Shown here piece by piece: positions 1 to 9,119 of a stretch of 32,408 nt of DNA (position 1 is its first letter; each line of letters starts with the position of its first letter). The stretch lies in assembly GCF_002160895.1 (NCBI RefSeq), contig NZ_NFLL01000028.1, positions 1 to 32,408 on the forward strand, read 5' to 3'. Below the pieces are notes generated by a model that worked only from the letters and a program-made list of their open reading frames with translations, was not told where the DNA came from and made no database searches. The translations under genes and the position numbers were made by a program. This DNA comes from Faecalibacterium sp. An122 (GTDB lineage Bacteria; Bacillota; Clostridia; Oscillospirales; Ruminococcaceae).

Positions 1-486
1 CACCAGTCAGCCCGCATTGAGCGGACGGAAAAGGGCTTTCAGATCTGCATCTATAACCGCACAGACTACGATGCGCTTCTTGCCGGGCTGGAAAAGCAGG
101 GGCTTTCGCTGCCTACGGCGGACGAGTGGGCCTATCTGTGCGGCGGCGGGTGCCGCACTCTGTTCCCCTGGGGAGATGGAATGGACTACTCCATGCACCT
201 GCACCACTTCGAAAGCCCGGAGGATGAGGACAAGCCCTTCGATATGGAGGAACCCAACTTCTTCGGCCTGTCCATCGCCTATGACCCCTATATGCGGGAG
301 GTCGTGAAAGCCAAGCAGTTTACCACCTGCGGCGGTGATGGCGGGCGCAGCATCTGCGGCGGACTGGGGATCTTCCTCGGCTTCCTGCCCTGTTCGCCCC
401 ACCGCAAGCCGGAAGTGCAGGAGAACAAGGAACTGAACGGCGACTATGACTTCTACCGGCCTATTATCCGGGTGGATGTGAACTGA
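1..486 (+). CDS. FGE-sulfatase/SUMF1-like protein, C-terminal part (5' end outside window)
   Basis: The reading frame is open from base 1 to the TGA at 484-486, giving 161 visible residues. The segment LPTADEWAYLCGGG followed by LFPWGD resembles the LPTEAEWEYA...PWG signature of the formylglycine-generating-enzyme (SUMF1, C-type-lectin-like) fold. Further on, PNFFGLSIAYDPYMREVV sits where that family has PNxFGLYDMxGNVWEW, and GGDGGRSICGG is followed by a C-terminal YRPIIRVDV strand. The usual GNVWEW signature is degenerate, so I infer use of the fold for binding rather than sulfatase activation. It is the first visible member of the immunity-type operon; the next gene starts 18 bases later. 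The N-terminal part cannot be assessed. Confidence 0.55.
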   Translation, partial: HQSARIERTEKGFQICIYNRTDYDALLAGLEKQGLSLPTADEWAYLCGGGCRTLFPWGDGMDYSMHLHHFESPEDEDKPFDMEEPNFFGLSIAYDPYMREVVKAKQFTTCGGDGGRSICGGLGIFLGFLPCSPHRKPEVQENKELNGDYDFYRPIIRVDVN

Positions 487-504
487 TAGAATGGAGAACA
501 ACAA

Positions 505-975
505 ATGAAGGATGAAACTCTGGCCTCCCCAATCTACCATGGCTTCTTGCCGCCCAAGAGCAGAGAAAGGCAGATTGACCTCACTCCACGCCTATACACC
601 CAGAGTGGCGAGAAGATCCACTTGACCTTCCTGCCCCTTCGTCCAGACTGTGGGAATGACCCGCAGTGGGAGGACTGGAACTGCTACCGCTCCATCCTCG
701 CCATTGGCTGGCCAGACTGTGAACAACTGCTGATCCCCACGCTGAAACAAATCTTTCCGGTTAAGGACCCCACCAATGGAGAAGTACAGGAGGAATTTGA
801 CCTTTGCTTTGATAACTGGATTGGGAAAGAGGACTGGGAACGCTGGATACTCCTTGTCCGGAATCGTTTGCCAAGTTTATCAGAAAAGGAATCAGCCTTT
901 CTTTTCTCAGTCTTGGAATGGATTGAAACAGTATTGACCTATACCACCGTTATGGTTGTAGAAAGTAATTTGTAG
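505..975 (+). CDS. small hypothetical protein of the immunity operon
   Basis: A 156-residue soluble protein without signal peptide or membrane segment. A GGAGA ribosome binding site lies just upstream of the ATG. The C-terminal half contains FDLCFDNWIGKEDWERW and ends in a VLTYTTVMVVESNL strand. I do not recognise a named Pfam family, but the size, acidic/aromatic composition and CFDNW motif recall small immunity-type proteins of gut Firmicutes. It sits between the FGE-like gene and a zinc-ribbon gene in the same operon (18 and 14 base gaps), so a related role is inferred from context only. Confidence 0.6.
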   Translation: MKDETLASPIYHGFLPPKSRERQIDLTPRLYTQSGEKIHLTFLPLRPDCGNDPQWEDWNCYRSILAIGWPDCEQLLIPTLKQIFPVKDPTNGEVQEEFDLCFDNWIGKEDWERWILLVRNRLPSLSEKESAFLFSVLEWIETVLTYTTVMVVESNL

Positions 976-989
976 CCGGAGGGATGAAG

Positions 990-1346
990 ATGGACAGCAA
1001 GAAGCTGAATTGCCCCTCCTGTGGTCAACTGGCGGCACAGATGAAGGAAGACAGCAGCATCTCCTACCGCCAATATGACCAGCTTCTCCAGAAACTCATG
1101 GAACTGGAGCGGCAGGGTGACATGGAACTGTACGCCGGTGACTGCCCACTGGAGGATACCGGCGCAGTGCTGGACGCTGAGCAGCACTATACCGTCTGCC
1201 ACTATATGCGTTGCCGCGGCTGCGGAGCTCTCTATTTTGTAGGAGCCTGTATCCGGGGTGCGCCGGTCTGTCGGCAGGTGGCAGATATCAAAAAGGAAAA
1301 TCTGGACACCCGGCTGTGGGGCCGGTGTGGAACCTACTATTTATAG
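990..1346 (+). CDS. small protein with a probable split zinc ribbon
   Basis: A 118-residue product. The ATG at 990 is preferred over the in-frame ATG at 984 because GGAGGG at 978-983 touches 984 but is six bases from 990. An N-terminal CPSCG knuckle and a second CRGCG knuckle about 65 residues later could form one zinc site. A helical segment (residues about 20-45) lies between them. Further cysteines follow (GACIRG, PVCRQ, GRCG). No known family is assigned. It lies in the immunity-type operon, 25 bases before the next gene. Zinc binding is inferred from the paired CXXC motifs. Confidence 0.55.
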   Translation: MDSKKLNCPSCGQLAAQMKEDSSISYRQYDQLLQKLMELERQGDMELYAGDCPLEDTGAVLDAEQHYTVCHYMRCRGCGALYFVGACIRGAPVCRQVADIKKENLDTRLWGRCGTYYL

Positions 1347-1371
1347 AAAAAAGACTGAAGGAGGCGTCAAC

Positions 1372-2220
1372 ATGGATGTCGTGAAACTCCCCAAGAAAGT
1401 CCGCATGGTCTGCTATGAGATCATGGATGGCAAAGAAGAAGCCTTGGACACGCTGGAATCCTTTGCCGATAAATACCCCCATCAGGTAGCAGCGGTCAAG
1501 GCCGAGGTCGCCTATTTCAACCTGGACTATGAAAAGGCGCTGGCTTTGGATTTGGCCATCCTTCCCTGGCTGGAGGAGTGGTATTACAGCAATGTGAGCG
1601 ATGAACACATGATTGCCATGACGGTGGCCGCCATCCGGCTCCACCGGGAGCAGGAGCTGATGGAGGCACTGACGAAGGAACAGGCGCGCATCCGGGCTGA
1701 GAACGGCCTCCCCCAGCGGGATCGGTTCTGTGACATCCTGATGGATTACCTCAAGCGGGGCGTTATGCCCTTTGCGGACAACGACAAGAACTACCCCTAC
1801 CATGAACCGGAGGAACCGCAGACAAAGGAGCAGCTCTGGGCAAAGCTGGTGGAACAGAATAAGAAACTCTCGCCAGACGATCCCGATGCCAGGCGGAAGC
1901 TCTATAACCACTGCTGTATGTTCGGAACCGCCAGGGATGCCGTAGATCTCTTTGAGGAGATTCAAGGCGTGCCCATGGCTGACTCCTCCTATCGGGACGC
2001 AATCGCCCGCTATCTCTATTTAGGCGAACGGGAGAAGGCGCTCCAGACAGCGGAGCGGTTGGCAACATCGCGGCTGTGGGCGGTTGCTGGGCCGACGCAG
2101 GTGCGTCCCATGTCCTTCTTTGAGGACCCGAACCTGCGGGAGTTTTTGCTGGAGCCGGAATCCCTCCGGCGCATCCGGGAAGCTGCCTTCATTGATGACG
2201 GGAGTTTGATCCGAAAGTAA
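1372..2220 (+). CDS. TPR-like helical repeat protein
   Basis: A 282-residue protein. The ATG at 1372 has a clear AAGGAGG site (GAAGGAGGCGTCAAC spacing) and is preferred over upstream in-frame starts, which lack one. The sequence is almost entirely amphipathic helices in TPR-like pairs, for example EALDTLESFADKYP, YEKALALDLAILPW near the N-terminus and REKALQTAERLATSRLW near the C-terminus. No enzymatic motif is visible. Helical-repeat proteins of this type usually act as protein-protein scaffolds. It precedes the DUF6547 gene by 25 bases in the same operon, and the large fused protein downstream also contains TPR blocks, so it is probably a stand-alone relative of those modules. Confidence 0.6.
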   Translation: MDVVKLPKKVRMVCYEIMDGKEEALDTLESFADKYPHQVAAVKAEVAYFNLDYEKALALDLAILPWLEEWYYSNVSDEHMIAMTVAAIRLHREQELMEALTKEQARIRAENGLPQRDRFCDILMDYLKRGVMPFADNDKNYPYHEPEEPQTKEQLWAKLVEQNKKLSPDDPDARRKLYNHCCMFGTARDAVDLFEEIQGVPMADSSYRDAIARYLYLGEREKALQTAERLATSRLWAVAGPTQVRPMSFFEDPNLREFLLEPESLRRIREAAFIDDGSLIRK

Positions 2221-2245
2221 ATTGCTTGGGAATGGAGGATCTGCC

Positions 2246-2596
2246 ATGAGCAAGGAGCTGGAACTGTATAAAGCATTTATTGACGGCCTTGTGGAGCGGA
2301 AAGACAGCATGACGGCCCTGTGGGTCAAGGGCGATGGCTTTCCTAAGACAGAGGACAACAAGGCGAAAAATGAACTTCTCGCCGCACTGACCCCGGAGCA
2401 GAAAGGTGTGCTGGCTGAGATGCTTCAGGACGAACATATTGCGGGTATCCACGATACCCTTGCATATATCAATGAGATGATGGATCTGGAGGGGCTGGAG
2501 CTTCATCAGGACGGTGAATCCTATCCCAACGACTATTTTGAGAGCCTGCACTATGACTTCATCAGCCGTTGTGACGGAGATGAGTGGCCGGAATAA
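2246..2596 (+). CDS. DUF6547-like protein
   Basis: A 116-residue soluble protein. The ATG at 2246 is chosen because TGGAGG lies at 2233-2238; the earlier in-frame ATG at 2222 has no site. The pattern YKAFIDGLVERKDS near the start, LTPEQKGVLAEMLQDE in the middle and LHYDFISRCDGDEWPE at the end matches what I remember of DUF6547, a small family of unknown function often found beside immunity-type genes in Firmicutes. No catalytic residues are evident. It lies 15 bases before the giant fused gene and is probably translated from the same message. The family call is from memory of the motif pattern, not a search. Confidence 0.6.
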   Translation: MSKELELYKAFIDGLVERKDSMTALWVKGDGFPKTEDNKAKNELLAALTPEQKGVLAEMLQDEHIAGIHDTLAYINEMMDLEGLELHQDGESYPNDYFESLHYDFISRCDGDEWPE

Positions 2597-2611
2597 AAGG
2601 AGGCGTGACGG

Positions 2612-5600
2612 ATGTATATCAAAAAATACTGGGGCAACTTTATCGGAGGCTCGGACGACAGCCTGAACCTTGTGGCCTTTTTAGTAGATCAGAAGAAGGA
2701 GGAGATCCCCCTCAGCGAGATTTTTGCCAAGATCGGCTTGGACAAGCAGAACTGGGACTTCCGCCAGACCGTGGAGTATCTGGAGTTTACACACTCCGAT
2801 GGCGTGGAGATGGACTTCCACTTCGCCATTGATGTGGTCACCGACCTGGCCGCCATTCTGCTGGAGTGCAGCGTCAGCGGCAGTGTGAACCTCCAGGATC
2901 TGGACGAGTACAACACCCCCTCCCGCCGCATCCGCATCACCGCCACGCCAGAGGAGCACGACGCCATGAACAAGGCCCTGGCGGATTTTGCTCAGAACCC
3001 GATGGAATATGACCTCAGTGAGATGATGAACGACGAGGAGATCCAGGAGATGGCTCGGGATGTGGAGGCGCTGCGTAAAGAACTGTACGAGGCCGCTGGC
3101 CGCAACCGGGACTTTCATGTGAAGGCAGAGGACATGAAGAATCTGCTCCCCGACTGGGAGGAAGCCAGTGGCTGCATCGCCACCAACCGCATCACGGTGG
3201 AGGGCTGCAAGGTTGGCTACTGCTACCGGGAGAAGGCGGACGGCGACTGGGACAGCGGCTGGCGCTTCACCGCCGGTGATGAGAGTGACGAGTACATGGA
3301 CGACCCCAACAACGCCGGGATCTACGGCCTCAACACCATCTGCAACGACGATCCCGACATCATTCCGCTGCTGCATACGCCCGCCCCATGTGCCTTTGAG
3401 CGGGATGAGCATGGCGTGTTCCAGCAGATCAAAGACTGGAAACCGGATGAGGACGAGGAGGACCCGGATATGGATATTTTACAGCAGTGCCAGAAGTGGC
3501 ATGAGGAGAACAAACACCAGAAGATCATTGAAGCACTGGAGGGCATTGAGGAGCGCACTCCGGAAATGGACAGCCAGCTTGCAAGGGCGTACAACAATGA
3601 GGCAGATCACAGAACGCCGGAAGGCAGAGCTATGCTCAAAAAGGCCATCGCTCTCTTGAAACCTCATGAGGAATACTTTGAGGGAGACTACTATTGGAAC
3701 TTTCGCATGGGCTATTCATATTACTATCTGGATCAGGAGGGCAGGGCTCTTCGTTACTTTGAAAAGGCATTGGAGGCCCGCCCCGACGACGAGGACACCA
3801 TGCAGCTGATCGACGGGTGCAAGAAGGGCATTTCTCTGCCTCAGTTCTCGGAGTGCTTCCGGGCGCGGACGGAATCTACATGGAAGGACTTTGCTCGGCA
3901 GGAAGCCCAGCTTCGCCGGATGATGGATGAGGACAAGGACCACACCCGGGGCCAGGAGCTGGTGGACCGGGTGGAAGGGATCCTGAACCAGGCGTTTGAC
4001 GAAATCTCTTTCGAGATGGGCGTGGGCGGCGAGAAGTACGAGCTGATCCTCACCCCGGAGGGGGATAAGGTCAAGCTCTTTGAGCTGGTCTATTTCCAGA
4101 AGCACGCCCCCAAGGAGGTGCTGGAGCACTGGAACATCCTGGTGGGCCGTCAGCCCATCCGAAACATCGGCTTTCGCACCGACGATGGCTGGGACATCTC
4201 CGGGGAGGATGTGCAGATTTGGCTGGAGCAGCAGGGAAAAAACAGGTTCGCCCTCTCCGCCTACTGCGAAAAGCTGCTGCCCATGCTGGAGGAAGAAGAA
4301 GGCCGGGCCTGGTGGATGCTCACCACCCTCACCGACCAGGTGTTGGGCGAGATCTCCCACATGAGATACATAGACAGCTTTGATGTACTGGAGGCCCCCA
4401 GGGCAGAGCCGTCCATCCCCATGTCCCAGCTGCCGGACAAGCTGAAGGAAAAGGGAGCGAACCTTTCCACCGACCCAGAAGCCTATCTGAACAGCTACCT
4501 CGGCTACAAAATGGAACCCAACAAGGACCCGGATGCCGATTGGCGGCTGGATGTGATGGTCGGCTCCACCAACTGCGTGCCGCTCATCAACGGCTATCTG
4601 GATGCCGACAATGACTTCATGGACGCTCTCCATGCCGACGGCGCGGTGGCGGGCTTCTTCTGCTATCCTCTGGATACTCTGCGGGAGGAGGAAGGAACGG
4701 ATAAGATTTTCGACTTCCGGGACAAGCTGGAGGAAGCGTTCACCACTGGCGACGGCCCGGAGATCCTCACCCTCACTGGTGGAGCCACCGGCCTTTTCTG
4801 CGGCTATGTGGACTTCATCGCCTGGGACATCCAAACGGCGCTCCAGATGGCTAAGAAATTCTTCGAGGACAGCGACATCCCTTGGGCCAGCTTCCACACC
4901 TTCCGTCGGGAAGCAGGCACAGTGAACCTGAAAACGTCGTCCGAGGAGGAGCCGGACGATGAGGATCAGGTCTCCGAGTTGGACGAGACGCTGACGGGCA
5001 TGGACTATATCCCTTACACCCCGCAGAACGAAGAAGAATTCTTCCAGCAGCTGGAGCAGTGGAATGACGAGGACGAGTACACCCGATGCATCCAGGCATT
5101 GAACGCCATCCCGGAGGACTGGCGGAACTACCGCATCGTCTATGCCATGGCCCAGGCGCTGGAAAACTACGCAGTTTTGGGCGACCATCAAGAGGAACCA
5201 CCCTACTACAAGGCAGAAAAAGCCCTGCTCCGAGCCATTGAATTACTGGAATTGGTTCGGGAGGAAGGCCAGGACAAGGCCCAGTGGAATATGCGGATGG
5301 CTTATGGATACCAGTATCTCTACCATCAGGAGGAAAAGGCCATCCCCTACGCCCAGCGGTGGGCGGAGCTGGACCCGGAGGACGAGAATGCCCCAGCGGT
5401 GATTCAAGCGTGTCAGGAGGAGATCGCAAAGCGGGCCGAGGCAGAGTCCGAGGACGAGAGTGACCACACAGGCGTCTTCACCGGCTTTGTGCTGCTGTCC
5501 AAGGCAGAATGGGATAAAGAGCAGTTCATCCGGGACATGAAGGAAAAGTGGGACATCGCTGTGGAGGAATACGACGCCAGCGAGGAGAAGGACGACGACG

Positions 5601-8221
5601 CCCTGGTGTTTGAGGTGGGCGACATGCTGGCCGCCGTCAGCCTGGCCGCCTATCCTATCCCCGGCGGCGAGGCCGAGGGCAATGCGGAAAACAACTATAT
5701 GTGGGAGGATGCGGTCAAGGTAGCCAAAGAGCACCGTGCCCACCTGATGGTAGCAGTGCTGGGCAAAGAGGAAGATCTGCTGGAAAAGGGCAAGCTGTTC
5801 ACCAAGGTGGTAGCCGCCTGCTGCCGGCAGGAATATGCCACCGGCATCTACACCAGCGGCGTGGTGTTTGAGCCCCGGTTCTATGAGGGCTTTGCCGATA
5901 TGATGCAGGAGGACGAACTGCCCATCTTCAACTGGATCTGGTTCGGCCTCTGGCGGGATGAGCATGGCATGAACGGCTACACCTACGGCATGGCGTCGTT
6001 TGGCAAGGACGAGATGGAGGTGCTGGGCACCGATGCTAAGCCGAGCGATCTGCGGGACTTTTTGGCCAGTCTTGCCTCCTATGTGCTGGAGAATGATGTG
6101 GACCTCCACGATGGAGAGACCATCGGTTTTGCGGAGGATGATAAGCACACCATCACCCGCAACCCTGGCGTCGGACTGCCGGAGGAGCAGATGACCCTGA
6201 AAATCTCCTGGGCGTCATCGGACGGTGACCCTGACGATGACGGCGATGACCCGGATGGCGAAGCGCCCGAGGATGAGGAATCCGGTGTTCCCGAGGTCTA
6301 CACCGAGGAGGAGATGGAGGCCGTCGAGGGGCACATCCAGCAGTATTTCGGTGAGTTCGAGAATGTGTTCCATGAGCTTTCTTCCCCGGACATCCATGTG
6401 GATATCTGCGTGGTGCCGCCCTCCGAGAAGCGGGACTACTACACTCTGGTCACCATGGGGATGGGCGCTCACCGGATGAATGTGCCGGAGGAGCTGGCGG
6501 AGTACAAGCTGGAGCGGGCAGAGCTGGCCATCGCCCTGCCCAAGGACTGGAAGCTGAAACAGGAGGACATGAGAGACGAGCGGTGGTACTGGCCCATCCG
6601 CCTGCTGAAAACCCTGGCCCGCCTGCCCATTGCCAGCGACACCTGGCTGGGCTTCGGCCATACCATGGACCATGAGGAGGACTTTGCAAAGGATACAAAG
6701 CTGTGCGCCGCTATTCTCACCGGCCCCCAGGGGACGGAGGAGGGCAGCGAGGGCTGCACCTTGCCCGGCGGCGAGGAGGTCAACTTCTATCAGGTGATCC
6801 CCCTCTACCGGGACGAGCTGGAGTATAAGCTGGCCCACGACGCGGACGCCCTGCTGGACAAGATGGAGGGCATCAGCTTTGTGGTGGAGCCTGACCGCCA
6901 GGATGCCATCACTCGTGGCACCCTTTCCAATGATGATTTTGACGGTGAGATGGACGATGCCTCCTATCATATCGAGAGTATTGAGGAGAAGGGGCTGCCC
7001 ATTGACCCCATCAATGCCTACAACCACATGGCCATCTACCTGCGCTGGTGCATGGAGCATGACCTGATGGGCGAGGATTTCCTGTCGGAATACGGCAAAG
7101 TGGTACAGAAGGTCAAGGCTGACCCCGCTGGCGTGGATCTGCGGGCATTTATCCGGGATGAGCTGGACGGTCAGCTGGTCGGCCCAATGTTCAACAAGAT
7201 CGGCCGAGCCTTTGCCGCCTACTACTATGGTGCATATTCCAATGGTCAGGAAAGCCCATTCTTCCCCAGCGACATCGACAACTACGCCATCGGCGTCATT
7301 GGACAGGAGCGCAACTACTCCGACGAGATCCAGGACGAAGCCTACCTGTTCATCCCCTTTGACGAGGACTACTATCAGGCCATGGCAAAAGTGATCGAAG
7401 AACGCTTCGAGAACTGGCAGGGGCAGGACTTCGACGAGGACACCCTGGAGCCCTCGGAGCTGGCCGAGGCATTGATGGAGTATCTGGACTGCGAATGCAC
7501 CTATTTCCCCTCCATGAAGGACGACGACCCCATCATGTCGGCCTACAGCTACGCCAAGCGGGACGCCGCCCATGAGGGCTTTGTGCCGGTGCTGATCCGG
7601 GCAGATGACGAGACCCTGTGGGAGTGCCTGATCCTGAATTCCGACCCGGACAGCGACGGCGGGGACGACTATACCTTTGACCCGGACAAAGTGGCCGAGT
7701 ACCGGAAGAAGATGCTCTCTGCCCCTGTCAAAGACGGAAAGGCGGTTCTGGAGGAGCTGATCGGCCAGCGCAAGGAAGAAGCCGACGACGATGATATGGA
7801 CTGGGAGGAGGAGATCCTGGGCGAGATGGAGGGCGGAGACGAGAATGACCGCTTCTCCAGCTACTGGGATGATGACACCGAGATGACCTACCCCCTCATT
7901 CTGGCCAAGATCCCGGTGAAGCACCCCTGGGAGATCTTCGCGTATCTGCCCTTCGGAAACTGGAATGACTGCCCCGATACGCCGGAGCTGATGGCTGCGG
8001 CAAAATACTGGTTTGAGCAGTACGGCGCGGTGCCTGCCGCCATGAGCCACGACGAGCTGGAGTTCCTGCTCCCGGCCCCTGTCCCCAAGGGGAAGGCCAT
8101 GGAGGTAGCGGTGGAACTGTATGGCTTCTGCCCAGATTTGGATCAGGATGAGGATAGAAGCATTGGTGCTTTGGCAGATGCCCTGTGGCAGTCCACCGTC
8201 TGGTACTTCTGGTGGGATTGA
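2612..8221 (+). CDS. giant poly-immunity-type protein: DUF2185-TPR-TPR-DUF4261-SUFU-DUF7832-DUF4253
   Basis: A 1869-residue cytosolic protein with an AAAGGAGG site at 2597-2603. Approximate modules: 1-160, unrecognised N-terminal domain; 166-277, DUF2185 (Imm33-type; GWRFTAGDESDEYMDDPNN and DDPDIIPLL); 287-410, TPR block with the WNFRMGYSYYYLDQEGRA repeat; 410-770, unrecognised domain with WNILVGRQP and WWMLTTLTDQVLGEI; 800-944, second TPR block; 952-1205, DUF4261-like; about 1207-1230, acidic linker; 1234-1435, SUFU-like (YLTVxxGMGAHRMNVP type, NFYQVIPLYRDELEY); 1437-1605, DUF7832-like (MDDASYHIES); 1612-1869, DUF4253 ending in the diagnostic WYFWWD. SUFU, DUF2185 and related domains are known or predicted immunity proteins in polymorphic toxin systems, and fusions of several are called poly-immunity proteins. 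The protein is strongly acidic, which fits binding of basic nuclease toxins (inference). No toxin or secretion domain is seen. Confidence 0.75.
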   Translation: MYIKKYWGNFIGGSDDSLNLVAFLVDQKKEEIPLSEIFAKIGLDKQNWDFRQTVEYLEFTHSDGVEMDFHFAIDVVTDLAAILLECSVSGSVNLQDLDEYNTPSRRIRITATPEEHDAMNKALADFAQNPMEYDLSEMMNDEEIQEMARDVEALRKELYEAAGRNRDFHVKAEDMKNLLPDWEEASGCIATNRITVEGCKVGYCYREKADGDWDSGWRFTAGDESDEYMDDPNNAGIYGLNTICNDDPDIIPLLHTPAPCAFERDEHGVFQQIKDWKPDEDEEDPDMDILQQCQKWHEENKHQKIIEALEGIEERTPEMDSQLARAYNNEADHRTPEGRAMLKKAIALLKPHEEYFEGDYYWNFRMGYSYYYLDQEGRALRYFEKALEARPDDEDTMQLIDGCKKGISLPQFSECFRARTESTWKDFARQEAQLRRMMDEDKDHTRGQELVDRVEGILNQAFDEISFEMGVGGEKYELILTPEGDKVKLFELVYFQKHAPKEVLEHWNILVGRQPIRNIGFRTDDGWDISGEDVQIWLEQQGKNRFALSAYCEKLLPMLEEEEGRAWWMLTTLTDQVLGEISHMRYIDSFDVLEAPRAEPSIPMSQLPDKLKEKGANLSTDPEAYLNSYLGYKMEPNKDPDADWRLDVMVGSTNCVPLINGYLDADNDFMDALHADGAVAGFFCYPLDTLREEEGTDKIFDFRDKLEEAFTTGDGPEILTLTGGATGLFCGYVDFIAWDIQTALQMAKKFFEDSDIPWASFHTFRREAGTVNLKTSSEEEPDDEDQVSELDETLTGMDYIPYTPQNEEEFFQQLEQWNDEDEYTRCIQALNAIPEDWRNYRIVYAMAQALENYAVLGDHQEEPPYYKAEKALLRAIELLELVREEGQDKAQWNMRMAYGYQYLYHQEEKAIPYAQRWAELDPEDENAPAVIQACQEEIAKRAEAESEDESDHTGVFTGFVLLSKAEWDKEQFIRDMKEKWDIAVEEYDASEEKDDDALVFEVGDMLAAVSLAAYPIPGGEAEGNAENNYMWEDAVKVAKEHRAHLMVAVLGKEEDLLEKGKLFTKVVAACCRQEYATGIYTSGVVFEPRFYEGFADMMQEDELPIFNWIWFGLWRDEHGMNGYTYGMASFGKDEMEVLGTDAKPSDLRDFLASLASYVLENDVDLHDGETIGFAEDDKHTITRNPGVGLPEEQMTLKISWASSDGDPDDDGDDPDGEAPEDEESGVPEVYTEEEMEAVEGHIQQYFGEFENVFHELSSPDIHVDICVVPPSEKRDYYTLVTMGMGAHRMNVPEELAEYKLERAELAIALPKDWKLKQEDMRDERWYWPIRLLKTLARLPIASDTWLGFGHTMDHEEDFAKDTKLCAAILTGPQGTEEGSEGCTLPGGEEVNFYQVIPLYRDELEYKLAHDADALLDKMEGISFVVEPDRQDAITRGTLSNDDFDGEMDDASYHIESIEEKGLPIDPINAYNHMAIYLRWCMEHDLMGEDFLSEYGKVVQKVKADPAGVDLRAFIRDELDGQLVGPMFNKIGRAFAAYYYGAYSNGQESPFFPSDIDNYAIGVIGQERNYSDEIQDEAYLFIPFDEDYYQAMAKVIEERFENWQGQDFDEDTLEPSELAEALMEYLDCECTYFPSMKDDDPIMSAYSYAKRDAAHEGFVPVLIRADDETLWECLILNSDPDSDGGDDYTFDPDKVAEYRKKMLSAPVKDGKAVLEELIGQRKEEADDDDMDWEEEILGEMEGGDENDRFSSYWDDDTEMTYPLILAKIPVKHPWEIFAYLPFGNWNDCPDTPELMAAAKYWFEQYGAVPAAMSHDELEFLLPAPVPKGKAMEVAVELYGFCPDLDQDEDRSIGALADALWQSTVWYFWWD

Positions 8222-8236
8222 TGGGAGATTTTGACC

Positions 8237-9100
8237 ATGAACGAATACCTGAAGCAATATATTGAACTCCAAAAGCAGTTTCGAGAAACAGAAGGAGATC
8301 CGAACAGTATCCACGCTCTCTATACCTTCAAGGAGTCACTGGAGCAGTCGGAAGACAAACAGGCCAAGGAAGTGCTGGTGGATGTGTATGATCTGCTGGA
8401 CTTCAAGAAGGATGCCTACGAACTGCTCTGCCAAATCGGAAATCGTTCCGATAAAAAGACACTCAAGCGGCTGGGCACACTGAAGGACTATGCGGAAAAC
8501 TGGGGCAACCGCTATGCCCTCCCCAAGCCCAAAACGCCGGAGGAAACACAAAAAGAGAAGGAACGGCAGGCCCAGTTGGGCCTGCCCGCCTTCCGGTATC
8601 ACCCCAATCCGCTGGAAACCGGCGCTTTTGAGGAGTCCGCAGATGGCGTTGCCTGCGACTGCTGCGGCAAGACGACCCACATTTTCTATACAGCCCCCTT
8701 TTACGCTGTGGAGGAGATTGAGTATCTGTGTCCGGAGTGTATTTCCAGCGGTGAGGCGGCCCGGAAATATGACGGCAGCTTTCAGGATGACTGCTCTCTG
8801 GACGATGGTGTAGACGATCCGGAGAAGCTGGACGAACTCATCCACCGAACTCCCGGCTACTGCGGCTGGCAACAGGAATACTGGAGGGCCCACTGTGGCG
8901 ATTACTGCGCCTATCTGGGCCCTGTGGGTGCCAGAGAGCTGCGGGCGCTGGGCGTGATGGAGGATGTGCTGGACGATTCCATGTGGGACGAGGAGCAGAA
9001 GGAAATGATTCGGGATTCCGTCAACGGCGGGCACTTGCAGTGCTACCTGTTCCAGTGTCTCCACTGCGGGAAGCACCTGGTCTGGATGGATTTTGATTGA
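8237..9100 (+). CDS. CbrC/UPF0167 family protein with an N-terminal helical extension
   Basis: A 287-residue protein; the ATG at 8237 follows GGGAG at 8223-8227. Residues about 1-110 form a charged helical domain I do not recognise. From about residue 115 the LPAFRYHPNPLETGAF motif opens a UPF0167/CbrC domain with the three CXXC motifs typical of that family: CDCC, CPEC and CLHC. E. coli CbrC is linked to tolerance of colicin E2, so the family fits a toxin-immunity setting. Canonical members are about 200 residues and lack this extension, which looks like a fusion. The gene lies 15 bases after the giant gene and 19 bases before the next. Confidence 0.75.
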   Translation: MNEYLKQYIELQKQFRETEGDPNSIHALYTFKESLEQSEDKQAKEVLVDVYDLLDFKKDAYELLCQIGNRSDKKTLKRLGTLKDYAENWGNRYALPKPKTPEETQKEKERQAQLGLPAFRYHPNPLETGAFEESADGVACDCCGKTTHIFYTAPFYAVEEIEYLCPECISSGEAARKYDGSFQDDCSLDDGVDDPEKLDELIHRTPGYCGWQQEYWRAHCGDYCAYLGPVGARELRALGVMEDVLDDSMWDEEQKEMIRDSVNGGHLQCYLFQCLHCGKHLVWMDFD

Positions 9101-9119
9101 TAAGGAGGTGCCTGCACCA

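Noticed and set aside
6215-8314. Long open frame (about 699 codons) on the - strand
   Set aside because: Antisense shadow of the giant immunity-type gene; no ribosome binding site or recognisable domain.
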